Made by a program: the position numbers and the translations under genes | Part shown: piece by piece, positions 1-8,549 of the stretch | Numbering within the stretch: the stretch's first letter is position 1 | Layout of the letters: each line of letters starts with the position of its first letter | Notes under the pieces: generated by a model | What the model saw: only the letters and a program-made list of their open reading frames with translations | Database searches by the model: none | What the model was told of the DNA's origin: nothing | Source: Bacteroidales bacterium | Lineage (GTDB): Bacteria > Bacteroidota > Bacteroidia > Bacteroidales > Tenuifilaceae | Direction: 5' to 3' | DNA: 64,000 nucleotides | NCBI GenBank assembly: GCA_020636845.1 | Contig: JACJXD010000007.1 | Location: 1 to 64,000 of the forward strand

Positions 1-939
1 GAATTTGTAGGGGACTATGACATAATTCTCATCGTTTAATTGACTTCTTAGGAAGTAGTTCTCAATTTCTCCTTTTTGTAGATTAATTCCCACCTGGGTA
101 ATATCAACATAATAAGGATAGTATCCTCCCATTATTAATGAATTACATATAAAATTAAGGTTCTTGTCTCTTAATGTATAGAACTTTTCAGCAAGAATTT
201 CATCAAAAGTCTTCAAATAATTTCTACCAGATGACAGCATTTTAATAGTAATCCAATGGTAAGAATTTGTTAATTTTTCAGTCAAATCTATAACTTTACC
301 ATTATCAATTTTTAAGTATTTATAATTACTATAACCTCCATCGTCATAATCGTTATCTAAAAAAATAATAGCGTTTTTATCGCCAAAAAATAAACATTGT
401 CTAACGTCGGAACTTATTTTTTTTGAGCCGTCGGGGTATTTCAGCCACCCGGCATACTTTGTAATATCCACAAATAATTTTTTCTCATTACTAGCAACGT
501 CGTCGAGAAAGACCTTAACATCCTCGCTATTTGTAAAAGAATAATAGGTGGTATAGCCACAATCAATACTTAAATTACTTTCAGGCTGATATAAGTTACT
601 CTCTACCAGTTTTTTTGTTTTTAGGTCATAAATATAAAAAGCAGGTTTACGGTTTTCGTTTACACCGTTAAACAATATTTTATTGCTTAGCGGAAGTGGA
701 TTGTTAAGTTTGTGATATGAACTATCAATAAAATAATTATTGACTTTAATGTACGGATCAAACTTTTTATAGGATTTTTTAAAAACCTCAACTGTAACCG
801 TGTCGAATATATTTATGCTAATACACTTCCCGGGCTTTAAATGACTATAGTTGATAACTGTGTCCAAAGGCACATTATTCTGCGAATAAAGCAGAATATT
901 TAACATCATTAGTAAAAATATTAAAACAAACTTTTTCAT
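1..939 (-). CDS. Secreted protein of unknown function, 3' end cut by window edge
   Basis: An open frame of 313 codons runs from ATG at 939 to base 1 without a stop, so the C-terminus lies outside the window. The N-terminus is a clear signal peptide: MKK, a hydrophobic stretch of about 14 residues, then LYSQ before the probable cleavage site. The mature part is rich in Asp, Asn, Tyr and Lys and looks like an all-beta exported protein. I see no catalytic motif and do not recognise the family. It is probably periplasmic or surface exposed. No clear -7 box was found in front of it. The gene is real by length, signal peptide and coding texture, but its function is unknown. Confidence 0.75.
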   Translation of the reverse strand, partial: MKKFVLIFLLMMLNILLYSQNNVPLDTVINYSHLKPGKCISINIFDTVTVEVFKKSYKKFDPYIKVNNYFIDSSYHKLNNPLPLSNKILFNGVNENRKPAFYIYDLKTKKLVESNLYQPESNLSIDCGYTTYYSFTNSEDVKVFLDDVASNEKKLFVDITKYAGWLKYPDGSKKISSDVRQCLFFGDKNAIIFLDNDYDDGGYSNYKYLKIDNGKVIDLTEKLTNSYHWITIKMLSSGRNYLKTFDEILAEKFYTLRDKNLNFICNSLIMGGYYPYYVDITQVGINLQKGEIENYFLRSQLNDENYVIVPYKF

Positions 940-1054
940 CTCAATTCTCTTTTAAAATGTGCCCCAAATAAACATGTTTTTTTTTATGTCTAACAAAACA
1001 ACTTCCTATCGCATACGTATTACATAATTACTCAGGGTATTTGTAATATAAAAG

Positions 1055-2062
1055 TTACATAACAGCTACAGGGCCGTAACCGCAAATTTTGCAGTAGCCT
1101 TTGCTATCCAATGCAACCAACGAGGTGTTGTAGCCGTCGCGTTTAATTACCGTTGAGCCGCACGAGGGGCAGCGGGTATTTGTCCCCTGATTAATATCGC
1201 GTACATTTCCTATATACACATAGTTTAACCAACCGGTTGCAATTTCATATAACTCCAACAGTTTTTCAACGGGCGTTGGCGGAGCATTAAACTTATAGGC
1301 GGGATAAAATCGGTTTATATGTAAAACCGTATTCTTCCCCAACGTTTGCGATATCCAACGAAACATATCCTCGGCTTCGTCGGGTGAATCGTTCTTTCCC
1401 GGAATAACCAAAAATGCAATTTCCAAATGGTTTCCCGCTTGGCAGATTGCATCGAGAGTGTTTAGCACGGGTTTTAAGCGAGCACCCGTCATGGTTCTGT
1501 AAAAATCGTCGCTAAAAGCCTTCAAATCCACATTAAACGCATCTATTACACCGAGCAGCTCCGAAAGCGGAGCTAAATTGATGTAACCATTGGTTACCAT
1601 AACATTCTTTAATCCGGCCTCCTTTGCCCTTCGGGCAGTTTCCAACATAAATTCGAAAAAAACGGTGGGCTCGTTATAAGTGTAGGCAATACCCAAATTA
1701 TTTGGCAGATTAAGTGCTTTATCGATAATTTCCTGCGGGTTTATATCCCGTACTCCCGAATAGCCGGTTGGCACACACTGCGATATTTCGGAATTTTGGC
1801 AAAACTTGCACTTCAAGTTACAGCCATAGCCGCCTATGGAAAAAATTTTAGAGTCGGGATGGTAATGGTACAGCGGTTTTTTCTCTATCGGATCCAAATT
1901 CGACGATGCAATAATTCCTTCCGAAGTCAGTACCAGCTTGCCGTTACTATTTCGGCGTGTACCACAAATTCCGACATGTCCATTCTTTATCGTACACCCG
2001 TGCGGACAAAGCGTACAGGTAACCGACGTATCGGCATTTACCGTATAGTATTTTGCATCCAT
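1055..2062 (-). CDS. amrS: AmmeMemoRadiSam system radical SAM enzyme (AmrS)
   Basis: This 335-residue protein carries the radical SAM cluster motif CxxxCxxC at residues 81, 85 and 88 (GCNLKCKFC). It is of the pyruvate-formate-lyase-activating-enzyme type and should bind a [4Fe-4S] cluster and S-adenosylmethionine. The N-terminal Cys-rich segment (CTLCPHGC...GICGTR, residues 16-35) and the two C-terminal CxxC pairs (about 297-300 and 326-329) match the AmrS family, whose substrate is not firmly known. AmrS usually sits with AmrA (AMMECR1) and AmrB (Memo) genes, but neither is in this window. It lies 68 bases downstream of cysK on the same strand and could be the last gene of that operon. The family call is confident; the role is not. 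Confidence 0.85.
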   Translation of the reverse strand: MDAKYYTVNADTSVTCTLCPHGCTIKNGHVGICGTRRNSNGKLVLTSEGIIASSNLDPIEKKPLYHYHPDSKIFSIGGYGCNLKCKFCQNSEISQCVPTGYSGVRDINPQEIIDKALNLPNNLGIAYTYNEPTVFFEFMLETARRAKEAGLKNVMVTNGYINLAPLSELLGVIDAFNVDLKAFSDDFYRTMTGARLKPVLNTLDAICQAGNHLEIAFLVIPGKNDSPDEAEDMFRWISQTLGKNTVLHINRFYPAYKFNAPPTPVEKLLELYEIATGWLNYVYIGNVRDINQGTNTRCPSCGSTVIKRDGYNTSLVALDSKGYCKICGYGPVAVM

Positions 2063-2130
2063 AAGTGCAAGTTAACCAAAAAAGCAATCGATTAACCATA
2101 AATCTGCACCCGTTGTAAACTACCCACAGA

Positions 2131-3039
2131 TTAAAACAAACCTTCTACGCTCAAATACCTATCGCCGGAATCGTAAGCAAAGGTTAACGCACGCTTATTA
2201 CGCCCAATTTCCGGCAAGTACGCTTCCGTTGCAGCCAAGTTTGCCCCTGTCGATATTCCCGCAAGCAAACCTTCAACTCTTGCCAACTTTCGAACATACT
2301 CGTATGCCTTATCGCCATCTATGGTAATTATATCGTCAACTACTTGTCGGTTAAGATTTTTCGGAATAAACCCCGCACCAATTCCCTGAATGGGATGCGA
2401 ACCGGCAATACCTTTGGATATTACCGGAGAAGTTACGGGCTCAACAGCAATAACTTTGATTGCAGGAAAAACCTCCTTCAACCTTTTTCCGACTCCGGAA
2501 ATGTGTCCGCCCGTTCCAACTCCAACAATTAAATAATCTACCCCATCGGGAAAATCCTCTATAATTTCGTTGGCCGTAGTTCTGTAGTGCGCATTGGGAT
2601 TGGCTTCATTGGAAAACTGCATAGGCATCCACGCATTGGGGATTTTGGCTACAATTTCCTCCGCCTTTGCAATTGCACCCTTCATTCCTTCGGACGTTGG
2701 AGTCAAAACCAACTCTGCCCCGTAAGCCGAAAGCAGCCTTCGCCGCTCAATGGACATAGATTCGGGCATCGTAAGAATTATCCTGTATCCTTTAACCGCA
2801 GCAATCATTGCTAACCCTATTCCCGTGTTTCCCGATGTGGGCTCAACAATAACTCCATTCTTTTGAAGAACACCTCTTTTTTCGGCATCTTCAATCATGG
2901 CATACGCAGCCCTATCCTTAATGCTTCCCGCGGGATTACGCCGTTCGTCCTTAATCCAAACCTCGTTTTTAGGAAACAACCTGCTTAACCTAACATGAGG
3001 TGTTCCCCCGATTGAATCCAAAACATTTTTTACCTTCAT
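2131..3039 (-). CDS. cysK: PLP-dependent cysteine synthase (O-acetylserine sulfhydrylase)
   Basis: It makes cysteine from O-acetylserine and sulfide with pyridoxal phosphate in the cytoplasm. The 302-residue length is normal for CysK/CysM. The PLP lysine is K41 in the NPAGSIKDR motif, the substrate loop PTSGNTG is at about 67-73, the glycine-rich phosphate-binding loop GVGTGGH is near 173, and the GIGAGFIPKNL segment follows. The start codon lies one base beyond the cysE stop, so the two genes are translationally linked and form a pathway operon: cysE supplies the acetylserine. Expression is probably controlled by the cysteine-codon leader upstream of cysE. CysK versus CysM subtype cannot be settled by eye. 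Confidence 0.93.
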   Translation of the reverse strand: MKVKNVLDSIGGTPHVRLSRLFPKNEVWIKDERRNPAGSIKDRAAYAMIEDAEKRGVLQKNGVIVEPTSGNTGIGLAMIAAVKGYRIILTMPESMSIERRRLLSAYGAELVLTPTSEGMKGAIAKAEEIVAKIPNAWMPMQFSNEANPNAHYRTTANEIIEDFPDGVDYLIVGVGTGGHISGVGKRLKEVFPAIKVIAVEPVTSPVISKGIAGSHPIQGIGAGFIPKNLNRQVVDDIITIDGDKAYEYVRKLARVEGLLAGISTGANLAATEAYLPEIGRNKRALTFAYDSGDRYLSVEGLF

Positions 3040-3040
3040 A

Positions 3041-3820
3041 CTATAAACTATTTACCAGTTTAAACTCTCGTTTCCTAACAATTACCTTGCTTTCGTGGTA
3101 AACCAACGAATTCGGGACAACGCTTTTTGTCAACCATACATTTCCGCCAATAACGCTGTTGCGTCCAATTACGGTATCGCCTCCCAAAATTGTACTTCCT
3201 GCATAAATCACCACGTTGTCCTCGATAGTAGGATGTCTCTTTATTCTTGCATGTTCCTTACTTACACTCAGCGCTCCGATGGTAACGCCCTGATAGAGTT
3301 TCACATTATTGCCAATTATGGCGGTTTCGCCAATCACAATTCCGGTTCCATGGTCAATAAAAAACGAATGTCCTATTGTAGCCCTAGGATGAATATCGAT
3401 TCCCGTTTTGGAGTGCGCATACTCGGTCATTATACGCGGAATAAGCGTAATTTCATTTTCTGCGAGTAAATGCGCCAACCTGTAAACACTAATGGCAAAG
3501 AATCCGGGATAGGTTACAATTACCTCATCCACGCTGCTTGCTGCCGGATCGTTTTGTGCAATAAAGGCAGCATCGTCCAATAACCTATCGTGCAATTCCG
3601 GTAACTCCGAAACAAATCGACTCGCCACTACCTTCACATCAATCCTGCTCTGCAAGCCGTTTTTGCCAAGTAACTCTTTTAAATCACTGTAAATTCTTTT
3701 AAGGCTTCGTCGGACACTGCATTCTTCCAATATGCCGGGAAACATAAACTGAAGCACTCGGTTTGTGAATTCTTCAACTTCAACCTTGCTTATAAAACTG
3801 TTCTTAGTTTTAAGTATCAT
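3041..3820 (-). CDS. cysE: Serine O-acetyltransferase
   Basis: It acetylates serine with acetyl-CoA, the committed step of cysteine synthesis. The 259-residue protein has an alpha-helical N-terminal half and a C-terminal left-handed beta-helix of hexapeptide repeats from about residue 140. The catalytic Asp-His pair sits in FIDHGTGIVIG (D156, H157), and the second active-site region is the TEYAHSKTGIDIHP segment (H136). The basic C-terminus lacks an obvious terminal isoleucine, the residue by which many SATs dock into CysK. It is the first structural gene of the cysE-cysK operon. A terminator at 3850-3878 and a cysteine-rich leader ORF lie between promoter and start, implying control by attenuation. 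Confidence 0.93.
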   Translation of the reverse strand: MILKTKNSFISKVEVEEFTNRVLQFMFPGILEECSVRRSLKRIYSDLKELLGKNGLQSRIDVKVVASRFVSELPELHDRLLDDAAFIAQNDPAASSVDEVIVTYPGFFAISVYRLAHLLAENEITLIPRIMTEYAHSKTGIDIHPRATIGHSFFIDHGTGIVIGETAIIGNNVKLYQGVTIGALSVSKEHARIKRHPTIEDNVVIYAGSTILGGDTVIGRNSVIGGNVWLTKSVVPNSLVYHESKVIVRKREFKLVNSL

Positions 3821-3849
3821 AACATTATCTATTTTAATTGAATTGAAAT

Positions 3850-3878
3850 AAAAAACCCCTTCGGGTTACCGAAAGGGT
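3850..3878 (-). terminator. Intrinsic terminator (attenuator arm) upstream of cysE
   Basis: Read on the minus strand, ACCCUUUCGG pairs with CCGAAGGGGU around a UAAC loop (10 bp with one G-U) and is followed by a U6 run. It stands about 30 bases before the cysE start codon and after the cysteine-rich leader ORF. It must therefore be conditional, or cysE would not be expressed. Its 5' arm can pair instead with an upstream CCG(C)AAAGGG inside the leader ORF. Confidence 0.88.
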
Positions 3879-3911
3879 CTATGAGATTGTCTGATTAAAC
3901 TACTATAAAAA

Positions 3912-3998
3912 CTATTCAGCACATAACATCTCCCTTTGCGGCCAAGGTTTAACCTGACAACAACAGGGACAACACATATTTATTTGGATGTTTATCAT
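3912..3998 (-). CDS. Cysteine-rich leader peptide of the cysE-cysK operon
   Basis: The ORF runs ATG at 3998 to TAG at 3912 and encodes 28 residues beginning MINIQINM, followed by a Cys-Cys-Pro-Cys-Cys-Cys run (3957-3974) and one more Cys near the end. A run of cysteine codons in front of cysteine-synthesis genes and an intrinsic terminator is the standard signature of ribosome-mediated attenuation. The Cys run (UCCCUgUUG) can pair with CAAAGGGA at 3932-3939. That segment, extended, can pair with the terminator's 5' arm CCCUUUCGG. A ribosome stalled on Cys codons would therefore favour antitermination. A TAAATTTG -7 box ends 5 bases before the ATG, so the leader may be leaderless. The peptide itself is probably non-functional. 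Confidence 0.8.
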   Translation of the reverse strand: MINIQINMCCPCCCQVKPWPQREMLCAE

Positions 3999-4003
3999 GG
4001 ATG

Positions 4004-4011
4004 CAAATTTA
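4004..4011 (-). promoter_or_regulatory. Candidate -7 box of the cys operon
   Basis: TAAATTTG on the minus strand matches the Bacteroidota -7 consensus TAnnTTTG. It ends five bases before the leader-peptide ATG, so transcription would start at or within a base or two of the start codon. No convincing -33 TTTG box was found at the usual spacing. Confidence 0.5.
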
Positions 4012-4380
4012 TGAAATACAAAACACACCCGTCCTACAAATGTTCAATTTCTTTTGCAAAAGAATGCTAACACAGGTGAATTAAAACTCAACCACTATAA
4101 ATTGAAATTAAAAATTGTGAGTTATTCAATACGAACCCTAAAAATATCATTTCTAATAGAGATCATAAATTCAACATGGCAGCCACTATTTTCAGGTTAA
4201 TAACCTAAAACTTTATGCCAAATCCCAATCATATAACTTCCCAGTTGAAGTAAACACCTGCAATAAAATTCGAAGGTTTCAACCAAAGTTTGAAACGTTG
4301 AAATTGGATAGTTAAGGCAAAAATCATAAATTCGAAACATCGTAACACCCTTAAATCTAAATAACAAACCGTATTCTGCA
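4012..4380. other. Intergenic region between cys operon and putP-like gene
   Basis: About 370 AT-rich bases separate the divergent cys and symporter units. The only structure seen is an inverted repeat TTTCAAC/GTTGAAA at 4277-4303 next to a weak promoter for the symporter. Short open frames here show no coding character. Confidence 0.5.
4304..4334 (+). promoter_or_regulatory. Possible promoter of the putP-like gene
   Basis: TTG at 4304-4306 and TAAATTCG at 4327-4334 are spaced by 20 bases, which fits the Bacteroidota -33/-7 layout, although the -7 box deviates from TAnnTTTG at one position. The start codon is 46 bases downstream. A 7-bp inverted repeat (4277-4303) abuts the -33 element. Confidence 0.35.
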
Positions 4381-5832
4381 ATGGGCGACAAACTACAACT
4401 TGCATTAGTTTTAAGTGCATACCTAATTTTTCTGATATCGTGGGGAATTTACCACGGCCGCAAAGTAAAAACCAGCACCGATTATGCCATTGCCGGCAGA
4501 AAATTACCGGGATGGGTTGCTGCGCTTTCCGAACGGGCAACCGGGGAATCGTCGTGGGCATTACTCGGACTTCCCGGAGCAGCCTATGCAATGGGGTTAG
4601 CGGAAATATGGACAGCCATTGGCTGTGTGCTGGGAATTATTGTTGCATGGTGGCTATTAGCCTGGCGCTTACGCGACGAAGCAGCCAAGTACTCGGCCAA
4701 CACCTTTTCCGATTACCTTGCCCGCAGGCATGGCGAAATGGCTAAGTGGATTCGCTTGGTTAGCAGCTCAACCATAGTATTTTTCTTTTTTCTGTATGTT
4801 GGAGCACAATTTCTGGGCGGAGGTAAAACGCTCCATGCCATGTTTGGCATTTCACCCCAGTTGGGAATGCTACTTACCGCAATTGTAATTATTCCGTATG
4901 CCATTTATGGAGGATTTCAAAGCGTTGTATATACCGATGTTATTCAGGCTATTATTATGATAATCACCCTCGTTGTAGGGCCAATTGCCGGATTTATTTA
5001 CCTTTCGAATCATCCCGAAGTTTACTCGCAATCGATAGTTACTGCACTGCAAAATGCAAGTCCGACACATGCCTCGCTATTCAACGGATTAAAAGGTGCA
5101 GCAGCAGGAATGTTTCTAGTCGGCGGGTTTAGCTGGTTCTTTGGCTACCTCGGAGGAATGCCGCAGTTAACCATGCGATTTATGGCCATTAAGGATAAGA
5201 AACAGGCAAAGCAGGCACGTAACATCGGCATTTCGTGGACAATCATTGCATACATCGGAGCAATGCTTCTCGGAATGATTGGCCTTGCCATTTTTGGGCC
5301 TAACACGCTTGCCGACCGCGAATACGTTATGCCCGCAACACTGCTAAAAATATTTCCTCCGGCCATAGCAGCCCTTCTGATTACAGGAGCCATTGCAGCC
5401 ATGATTTCCACCGCCGATTCTATTCTTGTTCTTTCGTCCACAGAACTAACGGAGAATATTGTAAACCAGTACGCAAAAACAGACAATACCAAAAGGCTGC
5501 TATCCAGAGCACGGATAATAACAGCAATACTGGCCGTAGTTGCCTTAGTTGTAGCCTACCTATCGCCACAAAAAATTATTTTTACGCTAGTCAGTTACGT
5601 CTGGGCCGGAATAGGATGTACTTTCTCCGTTGTAATACTGCTAACGCTATTTTGGAAACGATTCCACGGAATTGCCGCGCTATCAACCATCGTTGCAGGT
5701 ATGGCGTTCACAATTATTTGGATAAGTACCGGAATGGACACTACCGTCACGGCTAAGTTAGTAAACTTTCTATTCTCCGGGCTGGTTGCTGTAATTACGA
5801 CGCTTGCTTTCAAGAAAAAGGAAGTTATTTAA
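4381..5832 (+). CDS. putP: Sodium/solute symporter of the PutP (sodium:proline) type
   Basis: This 483-residue protein has about 13 hydrophobic membrane-spanning segments and belongs to the sodium:solute symporter (SSS) family of the inner membrane. Features resembling PutP are YAIAGRKLPGW in the first loop, the SERATGESSWALLGLPGAAYAMG segment after TM1-2, and YGGFQSVVYTDVIQA in TM5-6. Proline is the likeliest substrate, driven by the sodium gradient, but other SSS members cannot be excluded by eye. It stands alone between the divergent cys operon and the secreted nuclease gene, with about 400 bases of non-coding DNA on each side. Confidence 0.85.
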   Translation: MGDKLQLALVLSAYLIFLISWGIYHGRKVKTSTDYAIAGRKLPGWVAALSERATGESSWALLGLPGAAYAMGLAEIWTAIGCVLGIIVAWWLLAWRLRDEAAKYSANTFSDYLARRHGEMAKWIRLVSSSTIVFFFFLYVGAQFLGGGKTLHAMFGISPQLGMLLTAIVIIPYAIYGGFQSVVYTDVIQAIIMIITLVVGPIAGFIYLSNHPEVYSQSIVTALQNASPTHASLFNGLKGAAAGMFLVGGFSWFFGYLGGMPQLTMRFMAIKDKKQAKQARNIGISWTIIAYIGAMLLGMIGLAIFGPNTLADREYVMPATLLKIFPPAIAALLITGAIAAMISTADSILVLSSTELTENIVNQYAKTDNTKRLLSRARIITAILAVVALVVAYLSPQKIIFTLVSYVWAGIGCTFSVVILLTLFWKRFHGIAALSTIVAGMAFTIIWISTGMDTTVTAKLVNFLFSGLVAVITTLAFKKKEVI

Positions 5833-6198
5833 TCTAATTATTTCAAAATAAGCATTGAAAGATACGTAATAGCAAGAAGAAATAAAGAGTTTAGAATTAT
5901 TCCTGACTTATTGAAAATATCTCTTTTAAATAGATAGAATTTAACGCTACTCAAATTTCATACGGCGTGCGTATTTCAACAAATTAGCCTAGTTCATCAA
6001 TATTTGATCAACATTTTTTGTAAAAAACATATTGCAGAACTCGTTTAAACATTACTACTTCAGTTTCAGGAATCAGCTTCGTTTTTGTACTACAGAAAAA
6101 AAAACTGTTTTTCCCTTTCGAGGCTTTTTCTTTATTCCAAATTGCCAAATCCTTTTAAATTTCACCTAAGCCTTAGTATAAAGGCACTTCTTTATTTT
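5833..6198. other. Intergenic region, no gene seen
   Basis: The stretch is AT-rich with stops in all frames. I see no strong terminator behind the symporter gene and no tRNA-like structure. The only signal is the -7 box at its right end for the nuclease gene. Confidence 0.5.
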
Positions 6199-6206
6199 TA
6201 CTTTTG
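6199..6206 (+). promoter_or_regulatory. -7 promoter box of the secreted nuclease gene
   Basis: TACTTTTG matches TAnnTTTG exactly and lies 27 bases before ATG 6234. It overlaps the TTG at 6204 that would otherwise extend the ORF, which argues for the downstream ATG as the real start. Confidence 0.55.
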
Positions 6207-6233
6207 ACCCGACATTTAAGAGGGATTCTTTAT

Positions 6234-8465
6234 ATGAAGAAGTTTTTTGCTTTATTTTTTTTCTGTCTAGCATTTAGTTTTCTATTTGGACAAACATCGG
6301 ACAGCTTTAACTATCAGGCCATTATTCGAAACACGGATGGAACTGTAATTGCAAACAGGCAGGTTGACGTCAGGGTAACCATTCTTCAAGGTGATGTAAA
6401 CGGGACTTCTGTATGTTCAGAATCCTTCTCCTTACCTACCAACAATTACGGTCTGGTAAATTTAAAAATAGGAAGTGTAAACAATCAATCCTTCGAAAGT
6501 ATTGATTGGAGCAATGGCCCATACTTTATAAAAATAGATGTTGACATAAACGGCGGAGCAAATTACGTTACAATGGGAACCTCTCAATTGCTATCCGTAC
6601 CTTACGCCCTCTATGCGAAAACATCGGGAAGCATAAGCGAAACTGACCCCGTATTTTCAGCACATCCGTCAAGTACAATAACTTCCGATAATATTTCAAA
6701 TTGGAACCTGTCTTACTCATGGGGAAATCATGCTAATGCAGGATACTTAAAATCATACACGGAAACCGACCCTGTTTTTACAGCGCATCCATCAAGTAAC
6801 ATAACCAGTTCTAACATAACAAACTGGAATGAGGCTTATAGTTGGGGAAACCATCAAGGGTTATATCGACCAATTTCCTACGTTCCTTCGTGGAACGAAA
6901 TTACCAATAAGCCAACATTTGCTACCGTTGCAACTTCTGGGAATTACAACGACTTAACCAACAAACCCGAAGGTGCAAATATTGGCGACATGCAATACTG
7001 GAACGGGACTAATTGGGTTACAATTCCTGTTGGACAACCCGGGCAGTACCTCCAAATAAACAGTTCGGGCATTCCTGCATGGAGCGGTGGAGCATATCCT
7101 ACAGTCAACACTGTGTCGGTTAGCAACATTACATACACAACTGCAGTAAGCGGAGGTAACGTTACAAACGACGGAGGATATTCGGTAACCGAAAGAGGCG
7201 TTTGCTGGAACACGAATACGAATCCTACAACTGCAAACTTTAAAACCAGCGACGGAAGCGGAACGGGAACTTATTCCAGCAATATTACCGGCTTAACCTC
7301 CGGAGAAACCTACCATGTTCGTGCTTATGCAACAAACTCCGTAGGTACAATGTATGGCAACGACATTGTTTTTACCACAACTGCGGAACTGGCAAGTGTA
7401 AGCACAACCAGTGCTACTTCAATTACTTCCATATCGGCAACGTGTGGCGGAAATGTTTTATCAAGTGGAGGAGCATCGGTTACAGAACGTGGAGTATGTT
7501 GGAGTATAACAGCTAACCCTACCATTTCCGATTCTAAAGTTACCAGCGGAACAGGCACAGGCTCCTTTACATGTAGCGTAACAGGGCTAACCTCTTCTAC
7601 AACATACCATTTCAGAGCATATGCTACAAATTCGGGAGGCACGGCGTACGGCTCGGACGAAACCTTTACAACCGAAACTGTAACGGTCTCCGATAATTCG
7701 AACTTACTGTTGGGAAATCCTAGCAACGCTACCAACGATATTAGTAACGAGAATAACTACCTGATGGAAAAAACGCAGTATTCCCTATCCTATAATAACT
7801 CCAAGCTTACTCCAAACTGGACCTGTTGGCATTTATATTCCGGAGACCTTGGAAGCACCGACCGTCAGGACAACTTTAGAGCCGACGCTGACTTACCTTC
7901 AAGTTGGTACCATGTTACCTCATCCGATTTTCAGTACTCAACATACGGCTTCGACCGAGGACACATGTGTCCAAGCGCAGACAGAACTGCATCGGTAGAA
8001 GACAACTCGGCTACATTCTTAATGGACAACATGATTCCCCAAGCCCCAAATAATAACCAGAGAACTTGGGGTGATTTGGAAAATTACTGTAGAACTTTAG
8101 TAAACGCAGGAAATGAATTGTACATCGTTAGCGGACCATACGGGCAGGGTGGAACCAGTGCAAAAGGAACTTTTGATGAAATAAGCGTTAATTCCGGCAT
8201 GAATTTCATTACAGTACCAAGCCAAACATGGAAAATAGTGGTTGTACTTACCAACGGCGATAACGATTTAAGCAGAATTTCAACAACAACACGAGTAATA
8301 GCCGTAATAATGCCAAATACCCAAGCCTGTAACGAACATCCATGGTCGTACTACAGGGTTAGCGTAGATTCTCTTGAATCGCTTACGGGTTACGATTTTC
8401 TATCGAATGTACCAACATCAATTCAAAATGTAATTGAAGCCAGGGTTGATGATGAATCGATATAA
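6234..8465 (+). CDS. Secreted multidomain DNA/RNA non-specific endonuclease
   Basis: The 743-residue protein starts with a signal peptide (MKKFFALFFF...FGQ). An N-terminal beta domain of a kind common in Bacteroidota exported proteins follows. Next come two near-identical ETDPVF-AHPSS...NW...SWGNH repeats, a linker repeat (NEITNKPTF / NDLTNKP) and two fibronectin-like modules that both contain SVTERGVCW and TTYH/ETYH-RAYATNS. The C-terminal domain from about 500 is a NUC1-type beta-beta-alpha-metal nuclease: FDRGHMCPSADR with catalytic His 577, and DNMIPQAPNNNQRTW for the metal-binding Asn. It should cut nucleic acids outside the cell. There is no T9SS sorting domain at the C-terminus. ATG 6234 was chosen over an upstream TTG that overlaps the -7 box. 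Confidence 0.87.
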   Translation: MKKFFALFFFCLAFSFLFGQTSDSFNYQAIIRNTDGTVIANRQVDVRVTILQGDVNGTSVCSESFSLPTNNYGLVNLKIGSVNNQSFESIDWSNGPYFIKIDVDINGGANYVTMGTSQLLSVPYALYAKTSGSISETDPVFSAHPSSTITSDNISNWNLSYSWGNHANAGYLKSYTETDPVFTAHPSSNITSSNITNWNEAYSWGNHQGLYRPISYVPSWNEITNKPTFATVATSGNYNDLTNKPEGANIGDMQYWNGTNWVTIPVGQPGQYLQINSSGIPAWSGGAYPTVNTVSVSNITYTTAVSGGNVTNDGGYSVTERGVCWNTNTNPTTANFKTSDGSGTGTYSSNITGLTSGETYHVRAYATNSVGTMYGNDIVFTTTAELASVSTTSATSITSISATCGGNVLSSGGASVTERGVCWSITANPTISDSKVTSGTGTGSFTCSVTGLTSSTTYHFRAYATNSGGTAYGSDETFTTETVTVSDNSNLLLGNPSNATNDISNENNYLMEKTQYSLSYNNSKLTPNWTCWHLYSGDLGSTDRQDNFRADADLPSSWYHVTSSDFQYSTYGFDRGHMCPSADRTASVEDNSATFLMDNMIPQAPNNNQRTWGDLENYCRTLVNAGNELYIVSGPYGQGGTSAKGTFDEISVNSGMNFITVPSQTWKIVVVLTNGDNDLSRISTTTRVIAVIMPNTQACNEHPWSYYRVSVDSLESLTGYDFLSNVPTSIQNVIEARVDDESI

Positions 8466-8501
8466 TATCACTTGCAAAATTTAGAATACCATTGAAAAAA
8501 C

Positions 8502-8535
8502 AAACCTGCGCGAATCAGCATATTCCCGCAGGTTT
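8502..8535 (-). terminator. Hairpin terminator between convergent genes
   Basis: AAACCTGC pairs with GCAGGTTT across an 18-base loop. On the minus strand the stem is followed by GTTTTTTC, so it best serves the ExbB-like gene ending at 8550. It may also stop read-through from the nuclease gene. Confidence 0.6.
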
Positions 8536-8549
8536 AATGTTATCCGAAA

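Noticed and set aside
3850..4011. SAM or other riboswitch before cysE
   Set aside because: The region is short, holds an ORF with a cysteine run, and its pairing is explained by a ribosome-dependent attenuator; no SAM-riboswitch core was recognised.
4197..4591. Two small minus-strand frames near the putP-like gene
   Set aside because: They overlap the promoter and the start of the symporter gene, have no coding texture and no recognisable family.
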